NCBI GenBank assembly: GCA_030490835.1
Contig: CM059971.1
Location: 52,748,012-52,812,011 of the forward strand
Direction of reading: 5' to 3'
DNA: 64,000 nt
Source: Annona cherimola
Taxonomy: Eukaryota > Streptophyta > Magnoliopsida > Magnoliales > Annonaceae
The position numbers and the translations under genes were made by a program. A model generated the notes under the pieces. It saw nothing but the letters and a program-made list of their open reading frames with translations. It ran no database searches and had not been told where the DNA came from. Positions 36,180-47,262 of the stretch are shown piece by piece (position 1 is the first letter of the stretch; every line of letters starts with the position of its first letter).

Positions 36180-37300
36180 AACAACCTGCTGCCTGGATTT
36201 TTGCCGCCGCCACCGAGATCGGTATTTGCTGCCTGGGATTTGTCGCCGCCGGATGCTAAAACTTGTTGCCCAATGCATTCTCGCCGCTGGATTGCTGCTG
36301 GAAACAGCGGCTAGACGGGCGACTGGACACCGGCGATTGGCTGGACCGCTCAGCCTGTTGCTGCCATGCCGGAGGCGAAAGCTGTTGTTACAGGGAGATG
36401 CTAACGTTACCGGCGCAGGCTACTGAACGGTGGTGTTGCTGCGGCTGCCGGAACTGGGTGGCATCGTGTAGGCGCTGGTGGCGGTTTGCTCGCAGGCGCC
36501 GGGGAAGACTCTGCTGGCCGGCGAGCGGCGAGGGCAGCGTCTTCCGGCAGATCTGGACGATGCCCGACGTGGGCAGCGTCTTCTCACGGGAGGCGGACGG
36601 CAGCGGCATCTAGCGGCGGCGTCGTGCGGCAGGCAGCCGTGGCGAGCGGTTGAGGCGTCGGGACGATCCGGCGACAGTGGCTGACGATGCTGTGGCCGGT
36701 GGGTTTTTTGCTGCCGTGGCTGGTCATGCCCGGATTCAGGCTGCCGGAGAGGAAGATGGCGACGACTGGACGCGGGGGCATGAGGTCGTTGCCGGGGGAT
36801 TCAGCCGTTGTCGAAGACGACGAGCGGCTGGCAGCAGCGGCGGGCGAATGGCAGCGCCTCCTGCTGGCGGACGGCGGCTTCCGGCAGAGACGACGGCGAT
36901 CCGGCTGGAGGCGAACGACGATCTGGCCGGCGACAGCGGCTTGGCCGGTGGGTTCGGCGGTGGCGGCAACATGGGTAGCAGGGTGGGCTGTGGCGGCTAG
37001 GGGCAATGGGGATATGGTAGCTAGGGTTAGGGTTTTTTGTTTTTAAGGGAAGAGATGAACTTTTACAGAAAACCCCCTGGCTAGATAAATTACATAAAAC
37101 TCCTTCCAGAAATTTGCAAACCAATCCCTTGCTTGACATTTGCAAACCGGCCCTAGCATTTTTCGGTTTGGGCCAAATTTAAGCCCAGTCCAGCAGGCCC
37201 ATAAGGGAATCCATTCTACCTGGGCGGGCCTGTGAAACAGGCCCATGTGGAAGCAGCACAGTAAGCTAGGCCTACTCAAGCTTAGCCCACTTGTGTCTGG
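36180..37300. other. GC-rich island in the leader of element D, possible captured or nested sequence
   Basis: From 36180 to about 37010 the sequence is CG- and CGG-rich, with long overlapping frames on both strands full of Ala, Arg, Gly and Pro; none has a recognised domain. On the minus strand, 37280 to 37000 reads like the fragment at 2290: GGCCCATGTG-type leader, CTAGCCAGGGGGTTTTCTG near 37090, then ACCCTAACCCTAG. This suggests that a repeat or transcript was incorporated in antisense orientation. I cannot say which frame, if any, was coding. Confidence 0.4.
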
Positions 37301-37732
37301 ACGGGCTTGTTTTCAAGCCCAAAAAGTCCCAGCCCATTTAGTGAAGCCCGTTTTCAGCCCACCCACAGTACAACCCACCAGAAAAGGACACGTGGCAGCC
37401 CAATAACCGTCCAAATTAAAATTCGCATATCTTGTGATCCCTTTATCAGATTTGGACGATCCAATAGTGGTTTTCTATGTTTTTGGACATTCTGAATTGA
37501 ATGGAAGGGTCAGATTAACCTAAATAGGTCCAGAAATATTATTTTTGTGAAATTAACATATATGCATGCAAATGTTTAAATTACATTTAAGTCATATGGT
37601 TAGTTTATGAATATTTAGAAAGCAAATAATGTATAAATTCATGTGTCTATGATTTATTGCTTTCTATCATGCAAAATTCTATTTTTGGATCTTTTGGAAT
37701 TTAAATTTCAAATAATGGCGTAAATATTCTTT

Positions 37733-38760
37733 ATGAATGTCTGATATTTTAAAATAAATTAATTGAAACAACATGCTGCCAAAGTAGTCTCTCTTGTGTA
37801 GATTAATTTATTTTTGAAATATTAAGATGATTGTGTGATGTAATTCATGCGAATTTTAATCGGCCCAAAGGAAGGTTAATTTTTGGCCGAATTATATTCA
37901 CACATGTGGTAATAAATATGTGATAATTATTTAGTTTTCCATGTGAATAATAAGTCGGTCCAAAGAAAAGCTTATTATTTGACAGGATTTTATTATCGAT
38001 ATTTGATTACTACAACAAGAGTACCATTTACAAGTTAATATTTCTGTCCAAAGACTAAATATTAATGTTGTGCTAGGTATCTTGTGATGGGTCTTGCCAT
38101 TATTTGAAGTTTTACTAAAGTTTTATGTTTGGAATTCAGAAATAAGTTCAATATTTTGGATTTTTTATTAAATTCAAATAATGGTACAAGTATTTTTATG
38201 GATGTCTAATGTTTTAAAATAAATTGATTGCAACAACATGCTACCAAAGTAGCCTCTCTTGTGTAAGTTAATTTATTTTTAAGACATTAAGATAATTGTG
38301 TGTATGTAATTCGTGCGAATATTCATCGGCCCAAAGGAAGATTAATATTTGGCCGAATTGCGTACACACTTATGGTAATAAATATACAACAATTATTTGG
38401 TACTCCATGTGAATAATAAGTCGGTCCAAAGAAAGGCTTGTTATTTGACAGGATTTTATTGTTAAATATTTGATTACTACACTAAAATATTGTGGATATG
38501 TAATTATGCGGATATTAATCGGCCCAAAGGAAGATTAATATTTGGCCGGATTACATAGACACATGCGGTGATAAATATGTGATAATTATTAGGCATTCCA
38601 TGTGAACAATAGTCGGTCCAAAGAAAGGCTTATTGTTTGACAGGACTTTATTATCAATATTTGATCACTGCACCAAGAGTACCACTTACAAATTAATACT
38701 TTTGTCCAAAGACTAAGTATTAATGTTGTACTAGGTATCTTGTGATGGGCCCTACCATTA
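37733..38760 (+). repeat. Tandem repeat units in the leader of element D
   Basis: A unit of about 470 bp starts near 37733 and 38203, and a partial unit near 38495. Shared anchors are ACAACATGCT(G/A)CCAAAGTAG, ATCGGCCCAAAGGAAG, AAGTCGGTCCAAAGAAA, TTTGACAGGA and TAGGTATCTTGTGATGGG. The CGGCCCAAAGGAAG and GGCCGAATT pairs are short inverted motifs within each unit. Confidence 0.75.
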
Positions 38761-38989
38761 TTTGAATTGCTAAAGTTCTGTATAAAAGTTATGTGAACAT
38801 ATTATTTTGTTCAAAATTTTGGTTAATTTATCTGTTTGTGCCATATCTGCCAATATTTGTTTTATTTTCATGTTCAAGTAATGAAAATAAAATATTATGA
38901 TCATTCTAGGCATTATGAATCTAAACCATGCACTAAGGATTGAACGATTCACTACTCTTGTGGTTAAAAGTTCCAGTAAGGAAAAATGG

Positions 38990-41640
38990 AACTTTAATAA
39001 GTGAGATTGTTAAAATTGCATGTGTTTTATGATTATAAAGTATAAAATTTTGAAAACTTTCAAGGGGGTATCATGTCCAAAAAGGTAACTAATGCCAAAA
39101 TTTATATTCAGAAAATTCTAAAGTATTGCTAAAGGTAATAAAGCTGAAACAAGTACGATTCGTTCGAACTTGATTTCAATAAGGTATAAAGTTAAAGGAA
39201 ATATAAGGGAGTACTTATCTCTTCTTACTTTGAAACTAAAGGCACTAAGGATAAAGCGGATTTGCTTGTGCATTTAGTTTTGATTCTCCTAAACACAATT
39301 TGGTCAGTTTAAAGTTAATTATAACTGACAAAAGGATAAATGATCTCTTGATGAGTTTATTTTTATTATGTGCAAAAGGAGAATAAATTAAAGTAAGAAT
39401 ATACTAAAAGTATTCACTTGGCAAGTACCTTTAAGGACATGAAAAATGATAAATAAACTACGGATGATCCAATACGAATTTGGTTATTACTTCTGACAGG
39501 CTCTTGGACACATAGAGGAGAATTGTACTAATAATGGGTACATTTTTCACTTTGGTTTGTTCAGTATTAATTTAGCCTTAGACCCAAGACACATTTTTAT
39601 GAATAGATTTGGTGTTGCTATTCATGTAAGGGTGTCTATGAGAGGTTACTTGAGTTGCTAAAAGGCCAAATGATGATGAAAGATTCATCGATGGAGGCGA
39701 TAGCAAATCAAATACTATTGAGACTATATGGTCATTTAAGTTATTATTATTGTTAAAAACTAAATTTTATTTAAATTCAAAAGAGATATATGGTACCATT
39801 TTTTAAATGGAATTTGGTTTCTATTTCTGTATTGAATAAATTTAGTTATTTTTATTCATTTGGAAATAGTCATTTTAGTTCCTTCTTTTGAATTTAAATA
39901 TTATTGGATATGCTGAACAATATCAATATGTAAATCCTATGATCCCACATTCAGTTTTATTGAGACCAAAAATGTCAATTCTTTGAGGAAATTGAGCTTG
40001 AGGGGGAGATATAGTTAGGGACTATGTCTTTAAAGAGAAATCTATAAGACATCGTTGATAAACAGGATATTCCTGATGATCAAGCTCAACAACCTCAAGA
40101 ATGGATGTCATTGAAGTGATCTACTAGAGAAAGAAAAATGCGGTTTCTGATGATTGCATCAGATTTTGCCAATACGTCAGGATGACATTGGAATGGTGGA
40201 AGGCGATTTCATCAAACAATGCAAAGTAAAACCTTTCAAAAGTAGATTGATGCCATAAGTATGTGATTAAGTTCATGAAAGACAATGATGTTTTGGTAGC
40301 CTATTCTATTACCTAAAAGTATAAAGTTGATTGGTTATAAATGGATATTTAAAACCAAGAAGGAAGGTAATGTGGAAAGGCATAAGGCTTGTCTTGTCTC
40401 AATCAACTTTACTCAAAAGGAAGGCATAGATTACAAAGAAATTTTCTCTCCGGTTTTATTGAAAATTTCTTTCAAAATAAATGGTTTTAATAATGGGTTT
40501 TAACCTTGAGCTATGGTAAATGGATGTAAAGATAACATTTATAATAAATTTTTAGTTTTTAAGATAAAAAGATCCATCTACAAGCTTAAGCAAGTTTCCT
40601 AATAATGGTATTGCAAATGTCATCAAATTATCATTTCATTTGGTCTTGAAATGAATTCGGTTGATGATTGCATATACTATAATTTCAGTGGGAGAAATCA
40701 TATTTTCAGTGGGAGTAACACAGATATACTGTTTCCCAACATCAAGATAAGTTTATTGCATAAACTTAAGATATTTTTGTCAAAGAATTTTGAAACGAAA
40801 TATGTCTTTTGTATTAGGAATTCAGATATATCAAGATTATTCTAGATGTATTCTTGGATTATTACAAAATACCCATATTAAGAAAATATTTAAGATACTT
40901 GATATGCAGGATTGCAAATTAAGAATAACTCCTTGCTAAGGAAGACAAAATTAATTTTATCTAAATCAATGTCCCAAGAATGATTTTAAGTCTAAGGAAA
41001 TGCAAAAGATTCCCTATGCTTTAGCAGTGGGAAGTTTGATTTATGTTCAGGTTTTGAATCTCAAGATGTATGTATTCGGTTACTGCGTACATTATTGGGA
41101 TGTTGGGCAGATATTTTAAGTAATTCAGGAATGGATCTTTAAGATGCAGCCAAACAGATTTTTTAAAACATTTTTTAGAAAACAAAATATTATATGTTCA
41201 CATACAAAAAGTCATATAAATAAGAGATCATTTGGTATTCAGATTGTTACTTTATTGGATGCAAATACAGTTTGAGATCCACTTCAGGCTATATTTATCT
41301 GTTTGTTAGAAAAGCTATATCAGGAAAAAGTGCTTAGCAGACATTTATAGCTTTTCGACCATGACAACAGAGTTTATAGCATATTATGGGGCATCCAATT
41401 ATGGAATATGACTACAGAATATTGTCACAGGGCTGCAAAATATAAATAACATTGAAAGACCACTTAAGTTAATTTGTGACAATAAATTAGTAGTCTAATA
41501 TTCCAATAACAACAGGAGTTCAGCAATGTTCCTGGTTGTTAAGGAAAGGATTCAGGAAAATAAAGTGTCTATAAAGCATATTGCGACAAACTCCAAAATT
41601 GCGGATCCGCTTACTAAGGGTAACACCTTATGGTCTTTCA
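38990..41640 (+). pseudogene. Decayed gag-pol of copia element D
   Basis: Recognisable pieces include a gag remnant near 39160-39290, the IN/RT linker with PDDQAQQPQEWMSLK near 40070, an RT piece LIGYKWIFKTKKEGNVERHK near 40327 with KEGIDYKEIFSPV, an RNase H region near 41220-41400, and the pol terminus HIATNSKIADPLTKG at about 41578. Stops and shifts occur throughout and the RT catalytic YVDD region is not found. Despite this decay the LTRs are almost identical. Confidence 0.7.
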
Positions 41641-42096
41641 TGAGCATACTGCTCATACAGGTGTTGTATCATTTAATGATATGCTAGTTAAGTGGGAGTT
41701 TGTATTCATTTGCTTTTCTGGTCTGGACACTTTACTATGGTTATGGATATTTTCTGCAGAAATAAAGTATTCGGTATTTTGGTTTTTCAGTACTTTTGAT
41801 TTTGGTTTGATCTCACCAAATAAGGTTGACCAGTTGGAAATAGGCATGTTAGATCACATTACATGTAATTTCCATGCTACGCATCCATACTTGATCTATG
41901 TCATTTGGTTATGTTTGATATATGTGATCATGGATGGGTCTAGTTACGATAAATGTGACAAAGGCCGCCTTGGTTCTATGTTGGCATAACTAATGGACGA
42001 GATTGTTCGGAGATGATTTTAGTATGATAGCAAAAGGTTTTGAGCTCATAAGGTTATATATATAATTATAAAATATATGTAGTCCAAGTGGGAGAT

Positions 42097-42561
42097 TGTT
42101 GGAATTTTGGACACACATATATATTAATTATATGTATACGCTATCATAAATAGCGGCCCAAATTGTAAAGTGATCTTATAAGGTTTTATGGGCCTAAATC
42201 ATCTAATAAAGTATGGATCTCCTATGCGTAGAAACCCTACAGCCTAATTTCTAATTTCTGTTTTTATGATGGGCTAAATTAGAAATATGAAAGATAGGCT
42301 TCCTATATATAAACGGTTGTGGTCCCCGGGTTATGCACCAATTAGGGTTCTTTTCTACCATCCCATCAGTAGAGAAGAGGAGCCACCTTCTCCAAAACCC
42401 TAGGGCATTAACTTGGAAGACCAATAAACCACAAAGATTCAAGAACAACTGCGTCTATGGATTCAGATACGCTTCCGCTTATGGTTTTAATTTCTTAATA
42501 ATTTTAGCATGAGATAGATCCTGCATTGATTATGGATTTAATCAATGGTTGTTTTCTAACA
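42097..42561 (+). mobile_element. 3' LTR of copia element D
   Basis: It follows the polypurine tract CAAGTGGGAGAT and starts TGTTGGAATTTTGG. Same length as the 5' LTR. It ends TTGTTTTCTAACA just before the TSD CTCCA. Confidence 0.93.
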
Positions 42562-42791
42562 CTCCACACCTGTTGGCCAGCCAACTTCCACCACTTTGAA
42601 AAAGCATACAAAACTCTAGTACATAAGCTTTGCACCTTCTGTTGCTTTCACACCCTCCAAATCATCCTCAAATAGATGCATGCCTCCAATGGCAACTCTC
42701 AAGGCGATGGCGTCTTCCTGGCTCTCATCCGCAAATTGGTCCATGCTCGGATGACCCAACAAGCAAGTCACATTACCAAATTGATGTCCAT

Positions 42792-42944
42792 CAAAGCTTA
42801 GGAAAGTTAAAAGCAGAGATGCAGGTATTGAAGGAAATGGAAGGGAAGGTATGTCTTTCAAACATGAACACCTATAATATTCTAATTGCGGCCTTTTGCA
42901 AGCAAGGAAAATTGGATGAAGCAATTCATCTTTTCCGCGAAATG
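42792..42944 (+). pseudogene. Captured PPR-repeat fragment in Pack-MULE
   Basis: A + frame encodes EMEGKVCLSNMNTYNILIAA followed by FCKQGKLDEAIHLFREM, a textbook pentatricopeptide motif (NTYNILI...FCKQGKLDEAIHLFREM). PPR proteins bind organelle RNA. Only about one and a half repeats are present; the flanking frame does not look like PPR, so this is a transduplicated piece. The remaining MULE interior to about 43200 contains further GC-richer sequence that I cannot identify. Confidence 0.75.
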
Positions 42945-43714
42945 GCAATGGCAGTGTCATTCTCAAACCCACCAAGCAAAAATTGCAAAGACAGCAATGC
43001 CCCTGTCCATTTGGCTATGGCGGCCTCTTTCTGAAAATCACAGCAGCCACTGAAATCAAGCTAGCCAAGATAGTTCCAGAAGATCCATGACAGGATCCAA
43101 CTCCATGGCAACAAACAGTCCAACGAGCACCTAAAATCCCTCTCCTCTACCATGATCAGTCCCAAATTTCTGACATTGTAGATCACTCACGACACTAGAG
43201 AAGAGAGGAAAACTAGAAAGGTATATTAGTTGTAGAACATATGCGTCAATGGCAGTTGCTACCCTACCAAATGGTATAGATATGAAAGGCATTTTGGAGA
43301 AAATTCATGGTATAGGAGAAATTTTTGAAAATTTGTGGGTATACAAAGAATTAGCGTTAAAATTCATGGTTATATTTGGACATTTCCCTTTTGTTTAGCA
43401 AAATAGCCTAGTTGTAAAACTATTGGCGGTTTTCTTTAATAAAAATTGAGATGAAGAAAATCTTTAAAAAATTTTAAATGCTACAAAATGAAGAAGAGAC
43501 ACTTTAATAAGCACAATTCCTTTTTTCTAAAACCACAATTCCTTTTTTCTAAAACCAAGTAACAAACTACCATTTTGCATGTTTAAAAATCTAATCTTGC
43601 TGCAAAAATCGAGGCATATTCTCAGATCTTCGCAGTCCTGATGATTGGCAATCAATGGTAGCAATCACGAGATTCTCTACTTAAAAGCATCATGAGAGAA
43701 GTGACGGTGCTAAC

Positions 43715-43882
43715 CATATGCTTGTGGATTAGCAATTATTGCTTCAGCTTTGAAAGGGATACCAGAGTCATCAGCATCTTCACATGCTGGAAGCAAAGAA
43801 TATATGATTTCTCTTATTTGCTGTCGCTGAACGGCTACTTCAGATGGTCCTGAAGGCAAGAAACCTTTATTCTTGACCATAT
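43715..43882 (-). pseudogene. UGT80 remnant, exon MVKNKGFLPSGPSEV
   Basis: 168 nt between acceptor CTACAG and donor GTTAGC. It encodes YMVKNKGFLPSGPSEVAVQR and then a SLLPACEDADDSGIPFKAEA region ending in IIANPQAY. Family residues are well kept and no stop is present. The intron from here to 33366 holds the Pack-MULE. Confidence 0.9.
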
Positions 43883-44762
43883 CTGTAGATTAAGTTATAG
43901 AGAGGAATATCAGTATTAGAATACAAGAAGATAAGACCCAAAAAAAAAAAGGAAGAAGAAGAAGAAATTTTGCGGTTTGGATTATGTTGGTTCCACTCAA
44001 ATAAAACAAAACACAAATGTGAAGCAGGAGAATGCAATGAGCCTGAAAAAAATGAGAATACTTAATCAGAACATTTATGAGAATCAGAGTCATGTTATTG
44101 ACCTTAATAGAGAGAGGAGAAGCTTAGATGACAATTATATAATGATGAAAAAATCAACAATGATGACCACAAAAGCCCAAAACTGAACAAGGATAAGCAC
44201 AAAAGCTCAAACTGAAACTCACAAATTTGACCATGCCATCTGAAATTGAGTCTCCTTAGAAAGGAAAGTTCACCATGATGAAAATGGGAAGTATACAAGA
44301 AACTAGAAGAAGAAAATTTTCTAATTCTAAAGTGAGTACAGATTCCATAGTACTAACTGAGCTAGTGAAAATATAGTAAATATTCAAGTGTCGCTAAAAA
44401 TTTTGCAATTCTAAAGGGAAGATGATCGACTCAATATACAAAGAGAATTGAGTGGATCGTGGGACTTAGGTTCAAGAAACAATTATATTTTTTAATACAA
44501 AAGTCAGTGCAACCAAAAAATAATAATAATAATAAAGCAAAATTTACTTTTTAAAATTGAAATCCAAAAGCGATGACAATTTTAGGGTTTCCAGAGATGG
44601 AGTTGAGAAGAGTAACCAGGGTATTCTTGATATGGAGATGGAACATATGAGGCATCTAGACATTTTTCTGGCGCAATTTATAGGCACGGACGAACTTTTG
44701 TTTGCAAAGTGAATCCATATATAACCTAACAATATAGAATGTGAAAGGGGTAAATCACGTAC

Positions 44763-44874
44763 ACTCAGCAAGAACTTTCGGGTTCCCACCCAATGGGAAA
44801 AACTCCAAGCCAGAAGTCAACACAAATTCTTTGAAATTTGAATGAGTAGCTAACCGGATACGATGTCCATAATC
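44763..44874 (-). pseudogene. UGT80 remnant, most upstream exon found
   Basis: 112 nt between acceptor ATGCAG and donor GTACGT. It encodes DYGHRIRLATHSNFKEFVLT and then SGLEFFPLGGNPKVLAE, the N-terminal part of the catalytic fold. The exons with the family's GTRGDVQPF motif should lie beyond 44880, but that stretch contains repeat-like and Mg-chelatase-like sequence instead. Confidence 0.9.
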
Positions 44875-45084
44875 CTGCATGTGAACAAAATTGGAGGGTA
44901 AATTGATAGGAGTAGGAAATTTGCGCCATAAACCCTCCAACTTTACATATTAGCATTTTAAATTCCAAAGTTTGTGTATTAGCATATTAAATCCAGCTAA
45001 GTTTCAGCTTTTGTATTTTAAACCCTCTCTTCTAACGCCGTATATATGCTCCATCCACTCGTCCCATTCCACGCATAGAATTTT

Positions 45085-45424
45085 TGAAATGACCAAGGTA
45101 ACCTCGTGGCAACATACCAAATTTCTACTACTACGCTGCCAGCAACCCATCGAAGGCCAGCGCAGGAGCTACGCCAACACCATCAGCTACTTAACCTCGC
45201 CTCCTCGCCTGTAAAGAACGCGAGCGCGACTCCGTCAGCACTGTCATGCAGTGCAACCTGGGTAAGGATGTCAACCTTCCTGAAAAAGGTGTGGAGCTGA
45301 AACTTGCCAAGAGGGATCTCGTGGTTGGGAAGGTCTGCTCCAAAATCATGGAGATTGAGTCTCGATTGCTCCTATGCGGTCTCCATGTCATTAGGGAGCC
45401 ATCATCGATGATTAAAGCTATCTA
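45085..45424 (+). pseudogene. Fragment of Mg-chelatase subunit H (CHLH) gene
   Basis: Intact CHLH binds protoporphyrin IX in the plastid Mg-chelatase. Here a frame from about 45085 gives [15 protein letters not shown], then after a short internal deletion and frame change a second frame (about 45228-45424) gives [39 protein letters not shown] and [11 protein letters not shown]. These match conserved CHLH segments in order, but about 35 residues between them are lost. No intron is visible. The stretch to 45650 includes FDHPILENENKMEFPLVL in an open frame, which I do not recognise. Confidence 0.7.
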
Positions 45425-45659
45425 GATCACTTCATCGACAACCTCATTTTCCACTCCCATGGCCGGTCTACAATGGCTCCCCTACTACTCTTTTGTCTTG
45501 CTTCACGGAGTTCGATCACCCCATTCTGGAGAACGAGAACAAGATGGAGTTCCCTCTGGTTCTAATCTGTGAGTTGGTGAGATTGCCTTACTACACCAAA
45601 GACCTCGGCCTCGAGTCCTTACCTTTTTACTTCAGTAATAGATGAAATTACTAGACACC

Positions 45660-46440
45660 CCTAATAAGAAGTACCGTGGTGTATGATATTTGCAGATGAT
45701 ATTATTCTAATAGATGAACTTAGAGAAAGATTAAACTTAAAATTGAATAGGTGAGTAGATGTTTTAGAATTAGTTGCACAAAAACTAAATATATGAAATG
45801 CAATTTTAATAATAGTGGGAACCCGGATGAAGAAGCAATTAAGATTTTAGATAAGTAATAATAAGAACTAATCACTTTCGGTACTTAGGATTAATAATTC
45901 AAGAGAACAGAGAAATTGAGAAAAATATAATACATAGAATTCAAGTAGGATGGAATAAATGGCGAATTGCATCAAGAATTTTATGAGACCGTCGAGTTCT
46001 AATCAAATTAAAAGGAAAATTTTATAAAACTGCGATTAGACCTACTATGCTTTATGCGGCAAATTATTGGGCAATTAAAGAACAACATATATAAAAAATA
46101 AACGTAGCGGAAATGAGAATGTTGAGGTGAATGAGTAGTAAAACAAGAAAAGATAAAATTATGAATGAAAGAAAATCTAAAAGTGATACCAATTTGTGAT
46201 AAAATGAGAGAAAATAGATTAAAATGGTTTGGTCATGTTAAAAGGAGACCTCAAATGGCACCAGTTAGGAGGACAGAAACCGGTTAGGAGGACAGAGTCT
46301 ATCCAAGTAGAAGTTGGTAAGAAAATAAGAGGAAGACCCAAAAAAAATACGGATAGAAGTAATTAAACAAGATTTTAAAATTGGCACTTTGCATGAATCA
46401 GAAAATGATGGATTAGCAACTGGAGTGAGATAGGAAGATG
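45660..46440 (+). pseudogene. RTE-type LINE, C-terminal RT fragment
   Basis: The frame-broken + strand reads MIFADDIILIDELRERLNL, then HRIQVGWNKWRIASRIL, IKLKGKFYKTAIRPTMLYA, VAEMRMLR and KWFGHVKRRP-like segments, the standard order of the end of plant RTE-clade reverse transcriptase. Several stops and shifts are present. Only the 3' third remains. Confidence 0.75.
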
Positions 46441-46913
46441 AGAATATTCTTGGGGTACTTCAATAGACATTCGCTAGCCATGTTTCAGCAGTCGGCCACT
46501 GACAGTCGCTGGAGGAAGGAGATTTTAACCAATTCCCCGTTGCCAAGTAGGAAGAATGAAATCATAGCGGTGGGAAGATGCGGTGGCCATATACTAAGAG
46601 TGGAGACGCGGGAGAGAGTGCCGGTGGTGTGGAAAATCGAAAGGGAGGAGACATCATTTGAGATGGGAAATCGGAAAGGGAGAAGGGATTGGATGTAGCA
46701 GGCTGGATAGGATTCGTCCATTACCTTTAAGAATTATGATTACCACAAGGGAGTTTATTTCTACTTTAATATCCTAAAAATTGAAATCTGTTGCCCAAGA
46801 AAAGCCCTAGCATAGTTGCTCAGGCTTCGATCATTAGAACATTTGAATATCTCATCCAGTGCCAACATCTTGCGACGATAAATGAACCAAAACAATCACG
46901 TACAACAACATTT

Positions 46914-47262
46914 TGTAGGACCCAATATGCATTGAGGCCGGGCAAGCACGGGACTACAGGAGGATAGCGACCGAACGATGAGGCATCAATGAGTGGGCTA
47001 GTGGGCTTAGAGGGTAACAGATCCATGTGGGCGAAGGTAGTTTAGAGAGGGTAATAAGTAGCAAGTGGGCCATTAGAGAAGGAAGGTAGTTACGATTATA
47101 ACAAAAAAGGGTGTGTAAGAAAGGGGACGACGCTTTGTAAAGCAAGCAAGAAAAATATCATTCTTTCCATTTTTCCATTCATTTGTTAGTTTCTTTCCTG
47201 TGATTCAATTTTGTAGTAAGAAAATCAAGAAGGCAAGTTCCTATGCATTAGGAACTTACTAA
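46914..47262 (+). mobile_element. Probable 5' LTR of a Ty3/gypsy element
   Basis: It starts TGTAGGACCCAATATGC, and a PBS-like TAGTATCAGAGTCT (initiator-Met tRNA type) follows at 47264. About 350 bp. The end is not a clear CA, so the right boundary is approximate. The stretch 46441-46913 has no recognised feature. Confidence 0.5.

Larger units (their letters stand above)
35550..42561 (+). mobile_element. Ty1/copia element D with near-identical LTRs
   Basis: LTRs of 465 bp each (35550-36014 and 42097-42561) start TG and end CTAACA. A perfect TSD CTCCA flanks it (35545-35549 and 42562-42566). A PBS TGGTATCAGAGCC for initiator-Met tRNA lies at 36017-36029, and the polypurine tract CAAGTGGGAGAT ends at 42096. 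I count four LTR mismatches by eye. Contents: a GC-rich island (36180-37020), a leader with tandem repeats, and a broken gag-pol. It is therefore a recent insertion of an element that could not supply its own proteins. Confidence 0.93.
34994..43388. mobile_element. Pack-MULE (Mutator-like, non-autonomous) carrying gene fragments
   Basis: The two ends form an inverted repeat of about 92 bp (34994-35085 and 43297-43388); shared segments are CCAAATATA, ATGAATTTT, TTTTCAAAAATTTCTCC and CATGAATTTTCTCC. A 9-bp TSD with one mismatch flanks it: TTTTGTTCA (34985-34993) and TTTTGTTTA (43389-43397). A long TIR with a 9-bp TSD is diagnostic of Mutator-like elements. Without the nested copia element D and its TSD the element is about 1.38 kb. 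It has no transposase and holds host-derived pieces (35180-35544 and 42567-43200, including a PPR motif). It sits in an intron of the UGT80 remnant. Confidence 0.85.
30397..44874 (-). pseudogene. UGT80-type sterol 3-beta-glucosyltransferase remnant, eight exons
   Basis: Intact UGT80 enzymes glucosylate the sterol 3-OH from UDP-glucose at membranes. Eight segments with canonical splice sites give, in order, the recognisable family protein from the DYGHRIRLATHSNFKEFV motif to the C-terminus, including the HHGGAGTTAAG and PFFGDQPFWGERVH motifs of the UDP-sugar site. Defects: no exon upstream of 44874 is found; the exons that should encode roughly 120 residues between FFTMPW and VREPEKM are absent from 31900-33302; and the exon at 31798-31899 has lost one base after codon ACC, giving TAG stops. 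The intron between 33366 and 43715 is 10.3 kb because of a Pack-MULE with a nested copia element. Introns also hold a TIR element (32083) and a MITE (33546). I read it as a truncated, dead paralogue. Confidence 0.85.

Noticed and set aside
36226..37145. Many overlapping GC-rich open frames on both strands that look like genes by length
   Set aside because: They are low-complexity (Ala, Arg, Gly, Pro), open in several frames at once because GC-rich sequence lacks stops, and show no domain.
37733..38760. Regularly repeated units considered as a CRISPR-like array; also the TCTAACA repeats at 1490-1950
   Set aside because: Units are long, degenerate tandem repeats without uniform repeats and unique spacers, in plant DNA.
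44917..45070. A possible second MULE end (AAACCCTCCAACTTTACAT and related segments)
   Set aside because: It resembles some MULE termini but I found no inverted partner or TSD, so it is kept out of the feature list.
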